From Clostridium senegalense JC122 (GTDB taxonomy: Bacteria > Bacillota > Clostridia > Clostridiales > Clostridiaceae): 64,000 nt of DNA. Where the stretch lies: NCBI RefSeq assembly GCF_000285575.1, contig NZ_HE611054.1, forward strand, positions 177,810 through 241,809, read 5' to 3'. Below are positions 1 to 9,190 of this stretch, one piece after another. The first letter of the stretch is position 1. Every line of letters begins with the position of its first letter. The position numbers and the translations under genes were made by a program. Under the pieces are notes generated by a model. That model was not told where the DNA came from, did not search any database, and saw nothing but the letters and a program-made list of their open reading frames with translations.

Positions 1-116
1 GCCGTCCGACAGTTGAGGTTATTACTATTCGCTATGCTCATAGTAATTCTTAACATATTTTTAAATCTAGTTCTGCTAACAAAATTTAAGTAAGCAATCC
101 TCTAAAGTTCTACTTC

Positions 117-356
117 CATCACAAAAGGGACAGACGCGTAATTGGCTACTTTACTATACTTTAGACTTGATACTTTTGTTGATTTTAGTTTCTCTCCAAT
201 ATTACTCGAAGTCGGTCCCGAACATCTACGCAGCAAAGCCGCTATTTTAGGACCGGCTTTGATTGCTTTAAGTTTTATTGATAATCTTTCGATTTCACTG
301 TGAAAATAACTTATGGAAAATATACTTTGGTACGCCTGTCCTTCTTGTTACGGCTG
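117..356. repeat. REP-like pair, head to head (units 1 and 2)
   Basis: Two related units of about 100 bp lie in opposite orientation. Unit 1 is on the minus strand (117-219) and unit 2 on the plus strand (249-356). Each starts with a GGGACCGRCT-type box and ends with a CCTGTCC-nnn-TTGTnACGG box. The two boxes can pair (GGACCGGC with GCCTGTCC, one mismatch), so each unit can fold as a long hairpin. Unit 1 is nearly identical to 22938-23040, and unit 2 to 7138-7245. The flank at 1-60 also recurs near 6985 and 22830. The rest of 1-537 shows no gene. Confidence 0.7.
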
Positions 357-537
357 TAAATTTTGAATATAACTTTGTTTAATTTAATATCATAAACTCA
401 GAATTTACTCCCTTAAATTTAAAAGAAACTGGTGATCCAGTTTCAACCTAAATTGCCAATTGTCCTTTGTCAAATGTCAATTGTTTTAACTCTTAACTTT
501 TAATTACCTATTGCTGTATTTATTTTTTATTACATAA

Positions 538-565
538 AAAACCGTACTTAATTTAAGTACGGTTT
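538..565 (-). terminator. Terminator of the SleC-like gene
   Basis: A perfect 13-bp palindromic stem (AAACCGTACTTAA and its complement) lies directly after the stop codon of the minus-strand gene at 573. A T run follows on that strand. Confidence 0.85.
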
Positions 566-572
566 AACATAT

Positions 573-2951
573 TTATTTAGATTTTCTAAGTCTCTTTCCA
601 CTATACAAAGCTTCATAAAGCTCTGCTGTCTTATTCCAAGTTCTTTCATCAACTATTCCAGTAACCTTTAATCCAAGCTCTCTTTGAAGTTGTTTCACAG
701 CATTATAAGTTTCATCATTAAACTCACCTGTAACTTCAACTTCATTCACTTTGTAATTATTTTTGGCAATGACATTTATATATTGTTGCAAAACATTAAC
801 ATAACCATTCATATCGCCAAGCTCTAAATCAACGCCTGGATAAGGGTATAATATGTCTGACATATTTATATTTCTATCGCCACTTAAACTATTATATACT
901 TCTAATAGCTTTTCCCAAGTATTTAATCCAACTTTACCATCTTCACTTAACCCAAAAATTCTTTGAAAAGCCATTACAGCATTTTTAGTTCTTTTACCAA
1001 AGACTCCATCTACTTCAATACTAGGTATTTCTTTATAGAATTTTGATATTGATTGTAAATAGGTCTGTAGCCATTTCACATCTTCACCTGTTAAATACTC
1101 TTTTAAAACATAACCAGGGTAATCTGGTGAGTAAATAGACGGTTCTGTTAAAGTGGCCTTTTTTAAACCAGTATAAACATCATATATTTTTCTCCAAGTT
1201 ATTTCTCCTACTATTCCATCCTGTGCTAACCCAAATAATCTTTGGAATTGTATAACTGCATTTCGAGTTGCTTCTCCAAAAATTCCATCCGGTCTAATAG
1301 TTGGTATATTATACTGTTGTGAAATAGCTGCTAAATAAGTTTGCATTTCTCGAACCTTTTCTCCAGTTGAGCCATATCTTAATAAATATCCTGGGTACTT
1401 ACCATCAAATTCTGGATTTGGATATTCTGGATTTTCTTCTTCTAACCCTTTATAAACTTCATAAATTTTATTCCAAGTTTCCACTCCTACTAAGCCATCA
1501 GGAACTAGATTGAACAACCTTTGAAACGCTATAACAGCTTCCTTTGTCATATTTCCAAATATTCCATCTGGTCTAATAGTTGGTATATTATATTCTTTAG
1601 AAATTGCAGCTAAATAACCTTGCATTTCTCGAACTTTTTCTCCTGTTGAACCATATTTCAATATCTGTCCTGGATATTGTCCTTCTCCACCAGGTCCCTC
1701 TGGTTCTGGTTCCTGTTCAAGTTCTGCCAGTCTTTTAACAGCAACATAAATATTAGATATACTATACCAAGTAGCTCTACCTACAATACCATCTTGAGTT
1801 AGATTGAAAATCTTTTGAAATGTTTTAACTGCATCCTCAGTTGTCTTATCAAACTTACCATTTGTAACAGGTATTTTAGGAATAGCAGGGAAGTTATCTG
1901 ATATTCTATTTAATTGCTTTTGAATCACTGCAACATTCTCATTTTCATCATTAAGCCTTAAAGGACTTCCTGGATATGATTCTGGAATTCCTTCAATCAC
2001 TGTAGCTCTAACTAAATCTTTATCGTATCCAAAATAATACCTTATAATCTCTAAAGCTTTCATTCCATTATTAGCTAATGTTACAGTTCCCCACTGTGAT
2101 AATCCGGCACATGTAACAGTTGTTCCATTACAATACTGTGCGAAAAATGGTGTTTTATTGCCTATAGTTACAATATATTCACTAAAAATTTCGTCCACTA
2201 TTTTACTTATATTATCAAATATATTTCTACCCTTAACAAAATATTGATCATAAGCTGTAGAATTTGTTATTTGAAATGGGTATCCTTTATTTCTATACCA
2301 TTCTGTATAAATTCTATTTAATGCAAAAGATATTTGACAATATATATTTGCTTTTAATGATTCTTCTGGCCATGTTGGATATATTTCACTTGACGCAACA
2401 TTTTTAATATAATCAATAAACCCTACCGTTACATTTTCAGCTGGAACACTTGGTGGTCCTAAATGAACTATAATAAATTCTGGTATATATGGCCTTTCTA
2501 AAACAAAGGGTGTTATCATTGTACCTACTTGTTTATCTCTTGGGGCATTAAATACTAATTGCTGTGGTGGTAATACAATTTTTTCTGTAGACTTGCCAAG
2601 TTTACCAAGCCCATTTTCCTCTTCTACTTCAATATTCTGTATTGATGTAGTTTCATCAAAAACGCTTACATTGTCTACCTCAACATCCCTATAACCATTA
2701 GTTGAAATGTATATGTTATATCGTCCGTAGGGTGTTACCCCCTCTTCATATGGCTTTTGAGATAGACTTTTATCTGGAGTTGGTACCTCTATTAATGTAC
2801 TTCTTCCACTAATATCAAAAGCATCATCACTTTCATAAATTACATTACCACTATCTGAATCTGTAATTTTAAGTTTACCTGTTGTCTTTGGCAAAGCATT
2901 TTTAAATTTAAATAACCTTACTAATATATACCCTTTTCCCAATATTTTCAC
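573..2951 (-). CDS. SleC-like spore cortex-lytic protein with five peptidoglycan-binding repeats
   Basis: This 792-aa protein has three parts. Residues 1 to about 130 are a leader region resembling the SleC pro-part. Residues about 150-320 form a SpoIID/SleC-like lytic domain with SSEIYPTWPE and an FxAQYCNGTTVTCxGLSQWG signature. From about 335 to the end there are five PG_binding_1 repeats, each ending in a DGxxGxxTW-type motif. Repeats 2 and 3 are nearly identical. In clostridia, SleC is a spore zymogen that cleaves cortex muramic-lactam peptidoglycan at germination after Csp proteases process it. Known SleC proteins of about 420-440 aa carry one binding domain, so this is an enlarged relative. 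No csp gene is adjacent. It could also act on the sporangium wall. The gene is monocistronic with its own terminator. Confidence 0.72.
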   Translation of the reverse strand: MKILGKGYILVRLFKFKNALPKTTGKLKITDSDSGNVIYESDDAFDISGRSTLIEVPTPDKSLSQKPYEEGVTPYGRYNIYISTNGYRDVEVDNVSVFDETTSIQNIEVEEENGLGKLGKSTEKIVLPPQQLVFNAPRDKQVGTMITPFVLERPYIPEFIIVHLGPPSVPAENVTVGFIDYIKNVASSEIYPTWPEESLKANIYCQISFALNRIYTEWYRNKGYPFQITNSTAYDQYFVKGRNIFDNISKIVDEIFSEYIVTIGNKTPFFAQYCNGTTVTCAGLSQWGTVTLANNGMKALEIIRYYFGYDKDLVRATVIEGIPESYPGSPLRLNDENENVAVIQKQLNRISDNFPAIPKIPVTNGKFDKTTEDAVKTFQKIFNLTQDGIVGRATWYSISNIYVAVKRLAELEQEPEPEGPGGEGQYPGQILKYGSTGEKVREMQGYLAAISKEYNIPTIRPDGIFGNMTKEAVIAFQRLFNLVPDGLVGVETWNKIYEVYKGLEEENPEYPNPEFDGKYPGYLLRYGSTGEKVREMQTYLAAISQQYNIPTIRPDGIFGEATRNAVIQFQRLFGLAQDGIVGEITWRKIYDVYTGLKKATLTEPSIYSPDYPGYVLKEYLTGEDVKWLQTYLQSISKFYKEIPSIEVDGVFGKRTKNAVMAFQRIFGLSEDGKVGLNTWEKLLEVYNSLSGDRNINMSDILYPYPGVDLELGDMNGYVNVLQQYINVIAKNNYKVNEVEVTGEFNDETYNAVKQLQRELGLKVTGIVDERTWNKTAELYEALYSGKRLRKSK

Positions 2952-3111
2952 CTTTTAAAATTATTCTCATATCATTTTATACAGCTTCATATCTTATTGT
3001 GAATAAATGTAAAATTTTTATATACCTAAAGTTTACCTTCTTAACTTTACTAATATTTAAATCCAATTAAATTCCAATTATATAAGAACAATAGAAAAGA
3101 ATATATAACTA

Positions 3112-4989
3112 CTAAACTAGTGACTCCAGAAATTTTATAATAAATATTAGTTTTTCTTTATTAATACTTACTAAAAATAAAATGCTACCAATAAGACTTA
3201 AAATTATTGAAAGTATTAAAAGTATCAATGCTATTTTTATATACCATGTAGCACTATAGTACATATCAAAAGATATTATCCAATATATAATTGTAAATAA
3301 AGAAATTACATTTAATAAACTTATAGAAAAAATTGTTAACCTAAATTTTTCACTTATAATACCTGTTGAATCGGTACTTTTTACTTCATTACATAAAACT
3401 TTCTTTTTATAAAAGCTTTTTAAAAATAAGATTATAGTTTTTATTATTTGAATAATAAAAAAAGCTACTGCAATGATAAATATTGTTAAGTTTAATTTAT
3501 AGTTATCCTTTAAAGTCACTTTTTCAAAGTTATCATAAGGCATATTATTGAAAAATACATATTGAATTTTGCCATCATCTTCTTTAAAAGCAACTAATTC
3601 ATTGTTATCTTCTCTTTTAAAAAGATTATCTGAAACTTTTATTAAAATAGTTTCTTCACTTTCTTTTAAATGACTTGTTCCATTATAAATTAAAGAATTT
3701 TTCTTCTCATCGTATCTAATTTTCACATCTTCATTTTCTTCAATAGAACCTAAAAAACTCAAAAATTTTGAAAAGTTGCCTTTAGCACTATCATGATAGG
3801 ACCTATAAGTTCCTATGTATCTTTTTTCATCATTTAAATCAAGTTTTTTGTTACTATATTCTTTATCTTCGGTTTTAGGATAATATCTATTAAAAAAATC
3901 ATTCTCTATATTGGTTATAGCCGGTGCCGCTTTAGTTAAATTATTTGATACAATATAAACCCCAACATTTTCTTCAGGACAAAGTAGCATATCACCAAAA
4001 AAGCCTATAGCAAGTGCCCCCTCATGGCCTATAACTCTTTTTCCATTAAAGTCTTTTTCCCAAAACCCATAGGTAACCCCTAACAAACTTTTATCATTTG
4101 AAAATTGCTCTTTATGCATTAATTCTAATGTAGACTCATTTAAAATATTATTTTCTTTTTTATCATTTTTTTGAAGATGGGCTATCATAAATTTTGCAAT
4201 ATCCGATGCCGTTGAGTTTATTCCACCAGCAGGGTTATCATTATAGTAATAATATTCACTTTGAGCCAGCACATCATAGTTTTTTGCCATATTGTTTAAA
4301 GGCAATGCAACTTTACTATTTTTCATTTCTAAAGGGTTAAAGATATTTTTTTCTATATAATCTTCATATCTCAAACCAGATACATCTTCTATAATTTTTC
4401 CTAACAAATCTATTCCTATATTGCTATATAAACATACCTTTCCTGGTTCAGTTACAACTATTGGTGTGTGTTTTTTGAAAAACTGTGATAAAGACATCAT
4501 ATCCTTTTCCGTTTTTGCACCAATATATGTAGTTGTAGCTTCATCTATTCCAGAAGTATGTGTAAGTAAATTTTCTACAGTTACTTTTTTTGTAAATTTA
4601 TTTTCAATCTGAACATCCTTTAAATACTTATTAGCATCTTCTTTCAAATCAATTTTTCCTTGTTCATAAAGTTGCATTATTGCAGTCTCTGTAAAAAGTT
4701 TTGATGTAGACCCTATTCTATACGCAGTAGTGTTTATATTAGCTTTAATTTTATTTTCAACATCCTCATACCCTAAGGAATTTTCATAAATTACTTTTCC
4801 ATCCTTAACAACTATCATAGATAAACTTGGTAATTTATATTTTTCAAAGTTTTCTTTTGTTATATTATCTAAAAATATTTTTAAATCCTCATTGTTAAGC
4901 TCTGTAGCAAATACATTGCACGGACTTAATAAACTTATAAAAGTAAAAACAGTGATTAAAAAAAATAAGAACTTATTAACATATTTCAT
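3112..4989 (-). CDS. Serine hydrolase, class C beta-lactamase/PBP-like, membrane anchored
   Basis: The 625-aa protein begins with a signal peptide (about residues 1-28). A beta-lactamase/AmpC-fold domain follows, with the SxxK nucleophile in GSTSK (near residue 95), a YSN motif (near 190) and an HEG triad (near 325). After a linker there are about three to four hydrophobic segments in the last 130 residues. Such proteins act outside the cell as D-Ala-D-Ala hydrolases or esterases. They are often tied to wall-antibiotic responses and are usually not true drug-hydrolysing enzymes. The start is set by AGGAGG eight bases upstream. The gene lies 82 bases downstream of a sensor kinase on the same strand, so it is probably the output of that two-component system. 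Confidence 0.75.
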   Translation of the reverse strand: MKYVNKFLFFLITVFTFISLLSPCNVFATELNNEDLKIFLDNITKENFEKYKLPSLSMIVVKDGKVIYENSLGYEDVENKIKANINTTAYRIGSTSKLFTETAIMQLYEQGKIDLKEDANKYLKDVQIENKFTKKVTVENLLTHTSGIDEATTTYIGAKTEKDMMSLSQFFKKHTPIVVTEPGKVCLYSNIGIDLLGKIIEDVSGLRYEDYIEKNIFNPLEMKNSKVALPLNNMAKNYDVLAQSEYYYYNDNPAGGINSTASDIAKFMIAHLQKNDKKENNILNESTLELMHKEQFSNDKSLLGVTYGFWEKDFNGKRVIGHEGALAIGFFGDMLLCPEENVGVYIVSNNLTKAAPAITNIENDFFNRYYPKTEDKEYSNKKLDLNDEKRYIGTYRSYHDSAKGNFSKFLSFLGSIEENEDVKIRYDEKKNSLIYNGTSHLKESEETILIKVSDNLFKREDNNELVAFKEDDGKIQYVFFNNMPYDNFEKVTLKDNYKLNLTIFIIAVAFFIIQIIKTIILFLKSFYKKKVLCNEVKSTDSTGIISEKFRLTIFSISLLNVISLFTIIYWIISFDMYYSATWYIKIALILLILSIILSLIGSILFLVSINKEKLIFIIKFLESLV

Positions 4990-5070
4990 AAATTTTCCTC
5001 CTAAACTTTAACTCAAAATAAGTTTAGAAAAAACATCTTACAAACCGTTTAATAAATTCTTAAGAAAATC

Positions 5071-6180
5071 TTACAATTTTTCATGTGAAAGTAACAATAA
5101 AATTTCAAAGACCGTTTTATTATCATCACTATCCACATTAATCTTTCCTTTATGTAAATCAATAATGCTTTTAGCAATGGCAAGTCCCATACCTTTTCCG
5201 CCAGTGTTTACATTTCTAGATTTTTCACCTCTATAAAATCTTTCAAAAATATAGGCTTGATCTTCTGGTGATATTTTTTTTCCATAATTTATTATTTTTA
5301 TGGAAACCATATTATTTATTTCACCAATTTCAACATCTATTTTTTTACCGTTTTGTCCATAAAAAATACTATTATTTATTATATTTTCAAAAAGTCTTAT
5401 TATTAAATTCATGTCACCATCTATAAATATTTTTCCATCTGGTGCTTTAATGCTAAATGACATTTTTACTTTTTCAAGGTTTGGTATAAAACCAATCATT
5501 ATCTGATCTATTACATCTTTTATGCTTATAGGCTCTTTTTTTATGTTAATTCCTTTAAAATTTATGCTTGTATATTCAAGTAAATCCTCAACTAAATTTT
5601 TTAGCTCATCGCATTTTTTCAATATAATATCTATACAATTATCACAAACTGTTTTATCTTTATACTGCAAATTTTTCATAATTTCCACATAACCTATCAC
5701 TGATGTTAGTGGTGTTCTTAAATCATGAGAAATATTGCTTATCATATCATTTTTAAGTTTTTCATTTTTCGCATCTTTTTTAATTAGAGCTTCAAGTTTT
5801 TTAGACATTATATTAATGTTATTAGCTAACTTTCCAATCTCATCATCTGTAGTTACTGGAATTATTGTACTAAAATTACCCTCTGAAATTATAGAAATCT
5901 TTTTATTTATATCATCTATCTGTTTTATAAACTTCTTTGTGAATATATAAAAAAACATTGTAGTAACTAAAATAAACATTAGAAAAAATATAATTAATAT
6001 ATATGTATTTAACATAAGATTTTCATTGGCCCAATTTCCCCAATTAGTATAAGTAACATTGTATTTTATATTTAAAAATTTTAATACTAAAAAAAGAACT
6101 AAAAAAAATGATAATAAAATACTTAATAAAAATGACTTTAATATTTTAAACTGAATTCCTTTAAATAAATTAATCTTCAA
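5071..6180 (-). CDS. Sensor histidine kinase
   Basis: The 369-aa kinase has two membrane helices (about residues 13-33 and 52-76) with a very short external loop. A HAMP segment follows, then a HisKA box SNISHDLRTPLTSVIGYVE with the phospho-accepting His near 152. The HATPase domain has N, G1 (GGKGMGLAIAKSI) and G2 boxes. The short loop suggests sensing within or at the membrane, as in kinases that respond to cell-wall drugs. The start overlaps the end of the response regulator by 11 bases, showing translational coupling. The serine hydrolase follows on the same strand. Confidence 0.85.
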   Translation of the reverse strand: MKINLFKGIQFKILKSFLLSILLSFFLVLFLVLKFLNIKYNVTYTNWGNWANENLMLNTYILIIFFLMFILVTTMFFYIFTKKFIKQIDDINKKISIISEGNFSTIIPVTTDDEIGKLANNINIMSKKLEALIKKDAKNEKLKNDMISNISHDLRTPLTSVIGYVEIMKNLQYKDKTVCDNCIDIILKKCDELKNLVEDLLEYTSINFKGINIKKEPISIKDVIDQIMIGFIPNLEKVKMSFSIKAPDGKIFIDGDMNLIIRLFENIINNSIFYGQNGKKIDVEIGEINNMVSIKIINYGKKISPEDQAYIFERFYRGEKSRNVNTGGKGMGLAIAKSIIDLHKGKINVDSDDNKTVFEILLLLSHEKL

Positions 6181-6871
6181 TTTTATATCCTACCCCCCAA
6201 ACAGTTTTTACAATTTTAGGTTCCCTAGGATTTTCTTCAATTTTTTCTCTAATTCTAGCGATATGTACCATGACTGTATTGTTACCATGAAAATATTTTT
6301 CTTTCCATACCCTTTCAAAAATTTCTTCTAAAGGGAAAACTCTGTTCGGATTTTCAGCCATAAGCAATACAATTTCATATTCTGTTTTAGTTAAACTAAC
6401 TTCTCTTCCATAAACTTTAACAGTAAAATTTTCTTTACTTATTTGTAATCCATTAATTTTTATCAAATCTTTTTTTACATTTTCTTTTTCATTACTATTT
6501 AGATAAATATATCTTCTAAGTTGTGCTTTAACCCTTGCCACTAGTTCTATCATACTAAAAGGTTTTATCATATAATCATCTGCACCGGAACTTAGTCCTA
6601 TAACTTTATCTATCTCTGAAGATTTTGCACTTACTATTATAATTGGAATGTTTTTTTTCATTCTAACTCTTCTACAAACTTCAATACCATCAATTCCAGG
6701 CATCATTATATCAAGGATTATTAATTGTATAGGATTATTTTCAATAAACTTAGTTGCTTCCATTCCATTATTAGCTTTTAAAACATCATATCCCTCATTA
6801 TTTAAATAAAAGCCAATTAAATCTAATATTTCTTTATCATCATCTACTATAAGAATTTTTTCACTACTCAT
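6170..6871 (-). CDS. OmpR-family response regulator
   Basis: The 233-aa protein has a receiver domain with acidic DDD near residue 10, the phospho-acceptor Asp in LIILDIMMPG (near 54) and Lys in MIKPFS (near 104). A winged-helix Trans_reg_C domain forms the C-terminal half, ending in KIVKTVWGVGYKIED. It is the first gene of a three-gene unit (regulator, kinase, serine hydrolase) read leftwards. It probably controls that unit in response to an envelope signal. Confidence 0.85.
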   Translation of the reverse strand: MSSEKILIVDDDKEILDLIGFYLNNEGYDVLKANNGMEATKFIENNPIQLIILDIMMPGIDGIEVCRRVRMKKNIPIIIVSAKSSEIDKVIGLSSGADDYMIKPFSMIELVARVKAQLRRYIYLNSNEKENVKKDLIKINGLQISKENFTVKVYGREVSLTKTEYEIVLLMAENPNRVFPLEEIFERVWKEKYFHGNNTVMVHIARIREKIEENPREPKIVKTVWGVGYKIED

Positions 6872-6906
6872 AAATTACCCCTATTCTCTTTATAAATTTT
6901 TCATAT

Positions 6907-7440
6907 TTATCAAATAAGAAAACTTAAATTAATATTTTATCAATAACTAACAGATTATTTTAGTTAAAAGTTAAGAGTGAATAGTTAACAGTTGAGGTTA
7001 TTAATATTCGCCTTGCTCCTAGTGATTCTCAACGTATCTTTTTATAAATTTGCAAAGCAAATTATATTAATGGATTAAAAAGAAAATGGCCTCCACTTTC
7101 ATCCTGAACTTTTAACTGTTAACTATTAACTATCTTAAGGACCGGCTTTGATTGTTTTAGATTTTATTGATATCCTTTCAATTTTACTGAATAAATAACT
7201 TATAGAAAATAGCTTTAGGTACGCCTGTCCTTCTTGTTACGGCTGTAAACTTTGGATATAACTTCAGTTAGCTTTATATCCCAAATTCAAGGTTTAATTC
7301 TTCTAATTAAAAGAAGCTGCTTTTCAGTTTCATCCATTACTCTTAACTCTTAACTAACTATAGTTGTACTTATTTTTTCTTAACTGATAACAAAAATTTG
7401 ATGTATAAATTTAAATTCCCGCTTGTTTCCCTATATAATT
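6907..7440. repeat. Composite intergenic repeat with an inserted REP-like unit (unit 3 at 7138-7245)
   Basis: The outer parts (about 6931-7000 and 7350-7440) match one continuous element at 62816-63000 almost base for base. The middle (about 7001-7349) is absent from that copy. It contains a plus-strand REP-like unit at 7138-7245 with the GGACCGGCTTT and CGCCTGTCC boxes. The end of the outer element carries the TTGTTTCCCTATA motif shared with other window repeats. No coding potential is seen. Confidence 0.65.
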
Positions 7441-7579
7441 ATAACATTTACACAAATTAATATAATCTTTTAATTTAGCCATTTTTATATAGAAGGTAGA
7501 CTATAGTAACTTAGCAATATTGGAACAGTTTCCTTACTTTAAAATTGTTATACTTAAAAAAAGTTTAGGAGGAAAATTT

Positions 7580-8320
7580 ATGATAAATTATTATGGTAAC
7601 TTATGTACAGAAATGTATGAGATTTTACACGAAAAAGCGCCAGAAGATGAACTAGCTTTTTATCTTTCATATGCAACATCAAAAATGAAAATTTTTGAAC
7701 CTTTATGTGGTAGTGGAAGATTCTTAATACCCTTTTATGAAAGTGGATTTAATATTAAAGGACTTGACCTATCTAAAGAAATGTTAAGTAAACTGACTGA
7801 AAAATTACCAGAAGCTCAAGTGACTAATATATCCCTTGAAAATTATAATCCGAAAGAACAGTTTGATTATATTTTTATATCCTCTGGTTCCGTATCTTTA
7901 TTCACTGATATGAATATATGCAAATCTATTCTACAAAAAATATATACATTACTGAAAAAAGGTGGCAAATTTGTATTTGCTGTTGATACAGTAGCCAATA
8001 AAGGCCAGAATGAAGATGAATATAAAATTATTGAAAAAGTCAAAACAAGAAATGGACTTGATTTGGTGTTAAAAACTAAAAATATTTATAACCCAACAAA
8101 TAAAATTCTCTATTCTCCTAGTATTTATGAATTAAGAGATAATGAAAAAATTATTAAAGCTGAATCAATGGATTTTCAAATAAGATTATATGAATTAGGA
8201 GAATTAGAAGAGATTTTATATAAAATAGGTTTTAGTGAAATAAAAGTATATTCTTCTTTTTCTAAAAAAATAGCAAAAGATAATAACGCTGAAATGTTTT
8301 TATATGAATGCCAAGTATAA
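7580..8320 (+). CDS. Class I SAM-dependent methyltransferase
   Basis: The 246-aa protein carries the Rossmann motif I as FEPLCGSGRFLIPFYESG (near residue 40) and motif II at GLDLSKEM. A methyltransferase_25/11-type core follows, with FDYIFISSGSVSLF and LLKKGGKFVFAVD. The substrate cannot be read from the sequence. The start at 7580 is preferred over an in-frame ATG 60 bases upstream because AGGAGG lies eight bases before it. It is a single-gene unit between a repeat block and a strong terminator. Confidence 0.8.
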   Translation: MINYYGNLCTEMYEILHEKAPEDELAFYLSYATSKMKIFEPLCGSGRFLIPFYESGFNIKGLDLSKEMLSKLTEKLPEAQVTNISLENYNPKEQFDYIFISSGSVSLFTDMNICKSILQKIYTLLKKGGKFVFAVDTVANKGQNEDEYKIIEKVKTRNGLDLVLKTKNIYNPTNKILYSPSIYELRDNEKIIKAESMDFQIRLYELGELEEILYKIGFSEIKVYSSFSKKIAKDNNAEMFLYECQV

Positions 8321-8361
8321 CAATAAAAAGGAAGCATTAGATACGTGCTTCCTTTTTATTG
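8321..8361 (+). terminator. Terminator of the methyltransferase gene
   Basis: Inverted repeat CAATAAAAAGGAAGCA / TGCTTCCTTTTTATTG immediately after the stop codon, with an eight-base loop. Confidence 0.9.
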
Positions 8362-8588
8362 TCAGTTTAAAATACTAAATACAACTATAGTTAGTTAAAA
8401 GTTATAAATAAAACTTAAAATCAATTTCTTAAAATATTTTTTTAATTTATTTTTTAATTTTTTCTGAACAAATTTCGACTTTATTCGAGCTTGTTCTTTG
8501 TGTGTTTTGCTATAATTAAAACATTTACATAGTCCAATATAATTTCTTTATATAATATTTTTTATTAATTTGTTTAAAAAAAATTCAA

Positions 8589-8617
8589 TTGACATATTCA
8601 ACAAACATAGCTATACT
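8589..8617 (+). promoter_or_regulatory. Sigma-A promoter of the M-box transcript
   Basis: TTGACA at 8589-8594 and TATACT at 8612-8617 are separated by exactly 17 bases. Transcription would start near 8624, just before the M-box. The gap 8362-8588 holds nothing else recognisable. Confidence 0.8.
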
Positions 8618-8633
8618 TTTCATGTAAATGAAT

Positions 8634-8831
8634 ATTGCCTCGGTAGGGGAGGTTACTACAAGGATACGGGTTGCTGCCGTAAAAGGATGGAAACATTCTG
8701 AACTGGTTAGCAGGTTTTGCCGAACAAAGAAGGCTTAACTTAACGCAACTTCATCGCCTTGCAGAGCCAAAACTTGAACGAGAAAGTGTTGTTATATACC
8801 TTCGTCACGTTCAAGTTGACGAAGTTTTTTT
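8634..8831 (+). promoter_or_regulatory. M-box (ykoK) Mg2+ riboswitch with terminator
   Basis: The segment shows M-box landmarks in order: GGTAGGGGAGGTTACTAC, GGATACGGGTTGCTGCCG followed by AAAAGGATGGAAACATT, then GGTTAGCAGG and GCCGAACAAAGAAGGCTTAAC. The expression platform is legible. A terminator stem CTTCGTCA (8800-8807) / TGACGAAG (8817-8824) is followed by seven Ts. A competing antiterminator pairs AACTTGAACG (8771-8780) perfectly with CGTTCAAGTT (8808-8817). Established M-boxes bind Mg2+ and switch off Mg2+ transporters, which fits the MgtA-type ATPase downstream. Confidence 0.88.
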
Positions 8832-8864
8832 ACGTTATTTTAAAAATATTGGAGGTGAAAAAGA

Positions 8865-8960
8865 ATGGAAGTAGACGGTAGTAGTTTAGACGGTGAAGAT
8901 ACGCATATTTATGACAAAAATTTAATATATTATTTAGTCACATCCAGTCTTTTAAACTGA
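8865..8960 (+). CDS. Candidate leader peptide (31 aa) after the M-box
   Basis: An ATG eight bases after a strong GGAGGTG opens a 31-codon frame, MEVDGSSLDGEDTHIYDKNL..., ending at TGA 8958-8960. It lies just downstream of the riboswitch terminator. Its last codons run into a hairpin AGTCACAT (8936-8943) / ATGTGACT, so translation would disturb that fold. I recognise no family. It could be a regulatory leader peptide or a decayed gene. Confidence 0.4.
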   Translation: MEVDGSSLDGEDTHIYDKNLIYYLVTSSLLN

Positions 8961-9127
8961 TTATAATGTGACTCCATCTTATAAAAATTCACGTTTAAAA
9001 TAAATGCAATTAATAGAATCATATCTATACCATCTTCACTGTTTCTTTACTAATATCAATTCACAAGTATTATAAATAAAAAAATAGTAAAACTATATAT
9101 AGAAATAATAAATTAGGGTTTTTAAAA

Positions 9128-9190
9128 ATGCACTTATTAACCTTTAGTTGTTTATTGTCTTTTTTAAGAATTCGGAGGTGTGAATTATGA
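9128..9190 (+). CDS. Possible 20-codon ORF overlapping the mgtA start
   Basis: ATG at 9128 opens a hydrophobic 20-residue frame (MHLLTFSCLLSFLRIRRCEL). Its TGA at 9188-9190 overlaps the mgtA ATG in an ATGA arrangement. The ribosome site upstream is poor (AGGG about 12 bases away), so this is only a possibility. Confidence 0.2.
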   Translation: MHLLTFSCLLSFLRIRRCEL

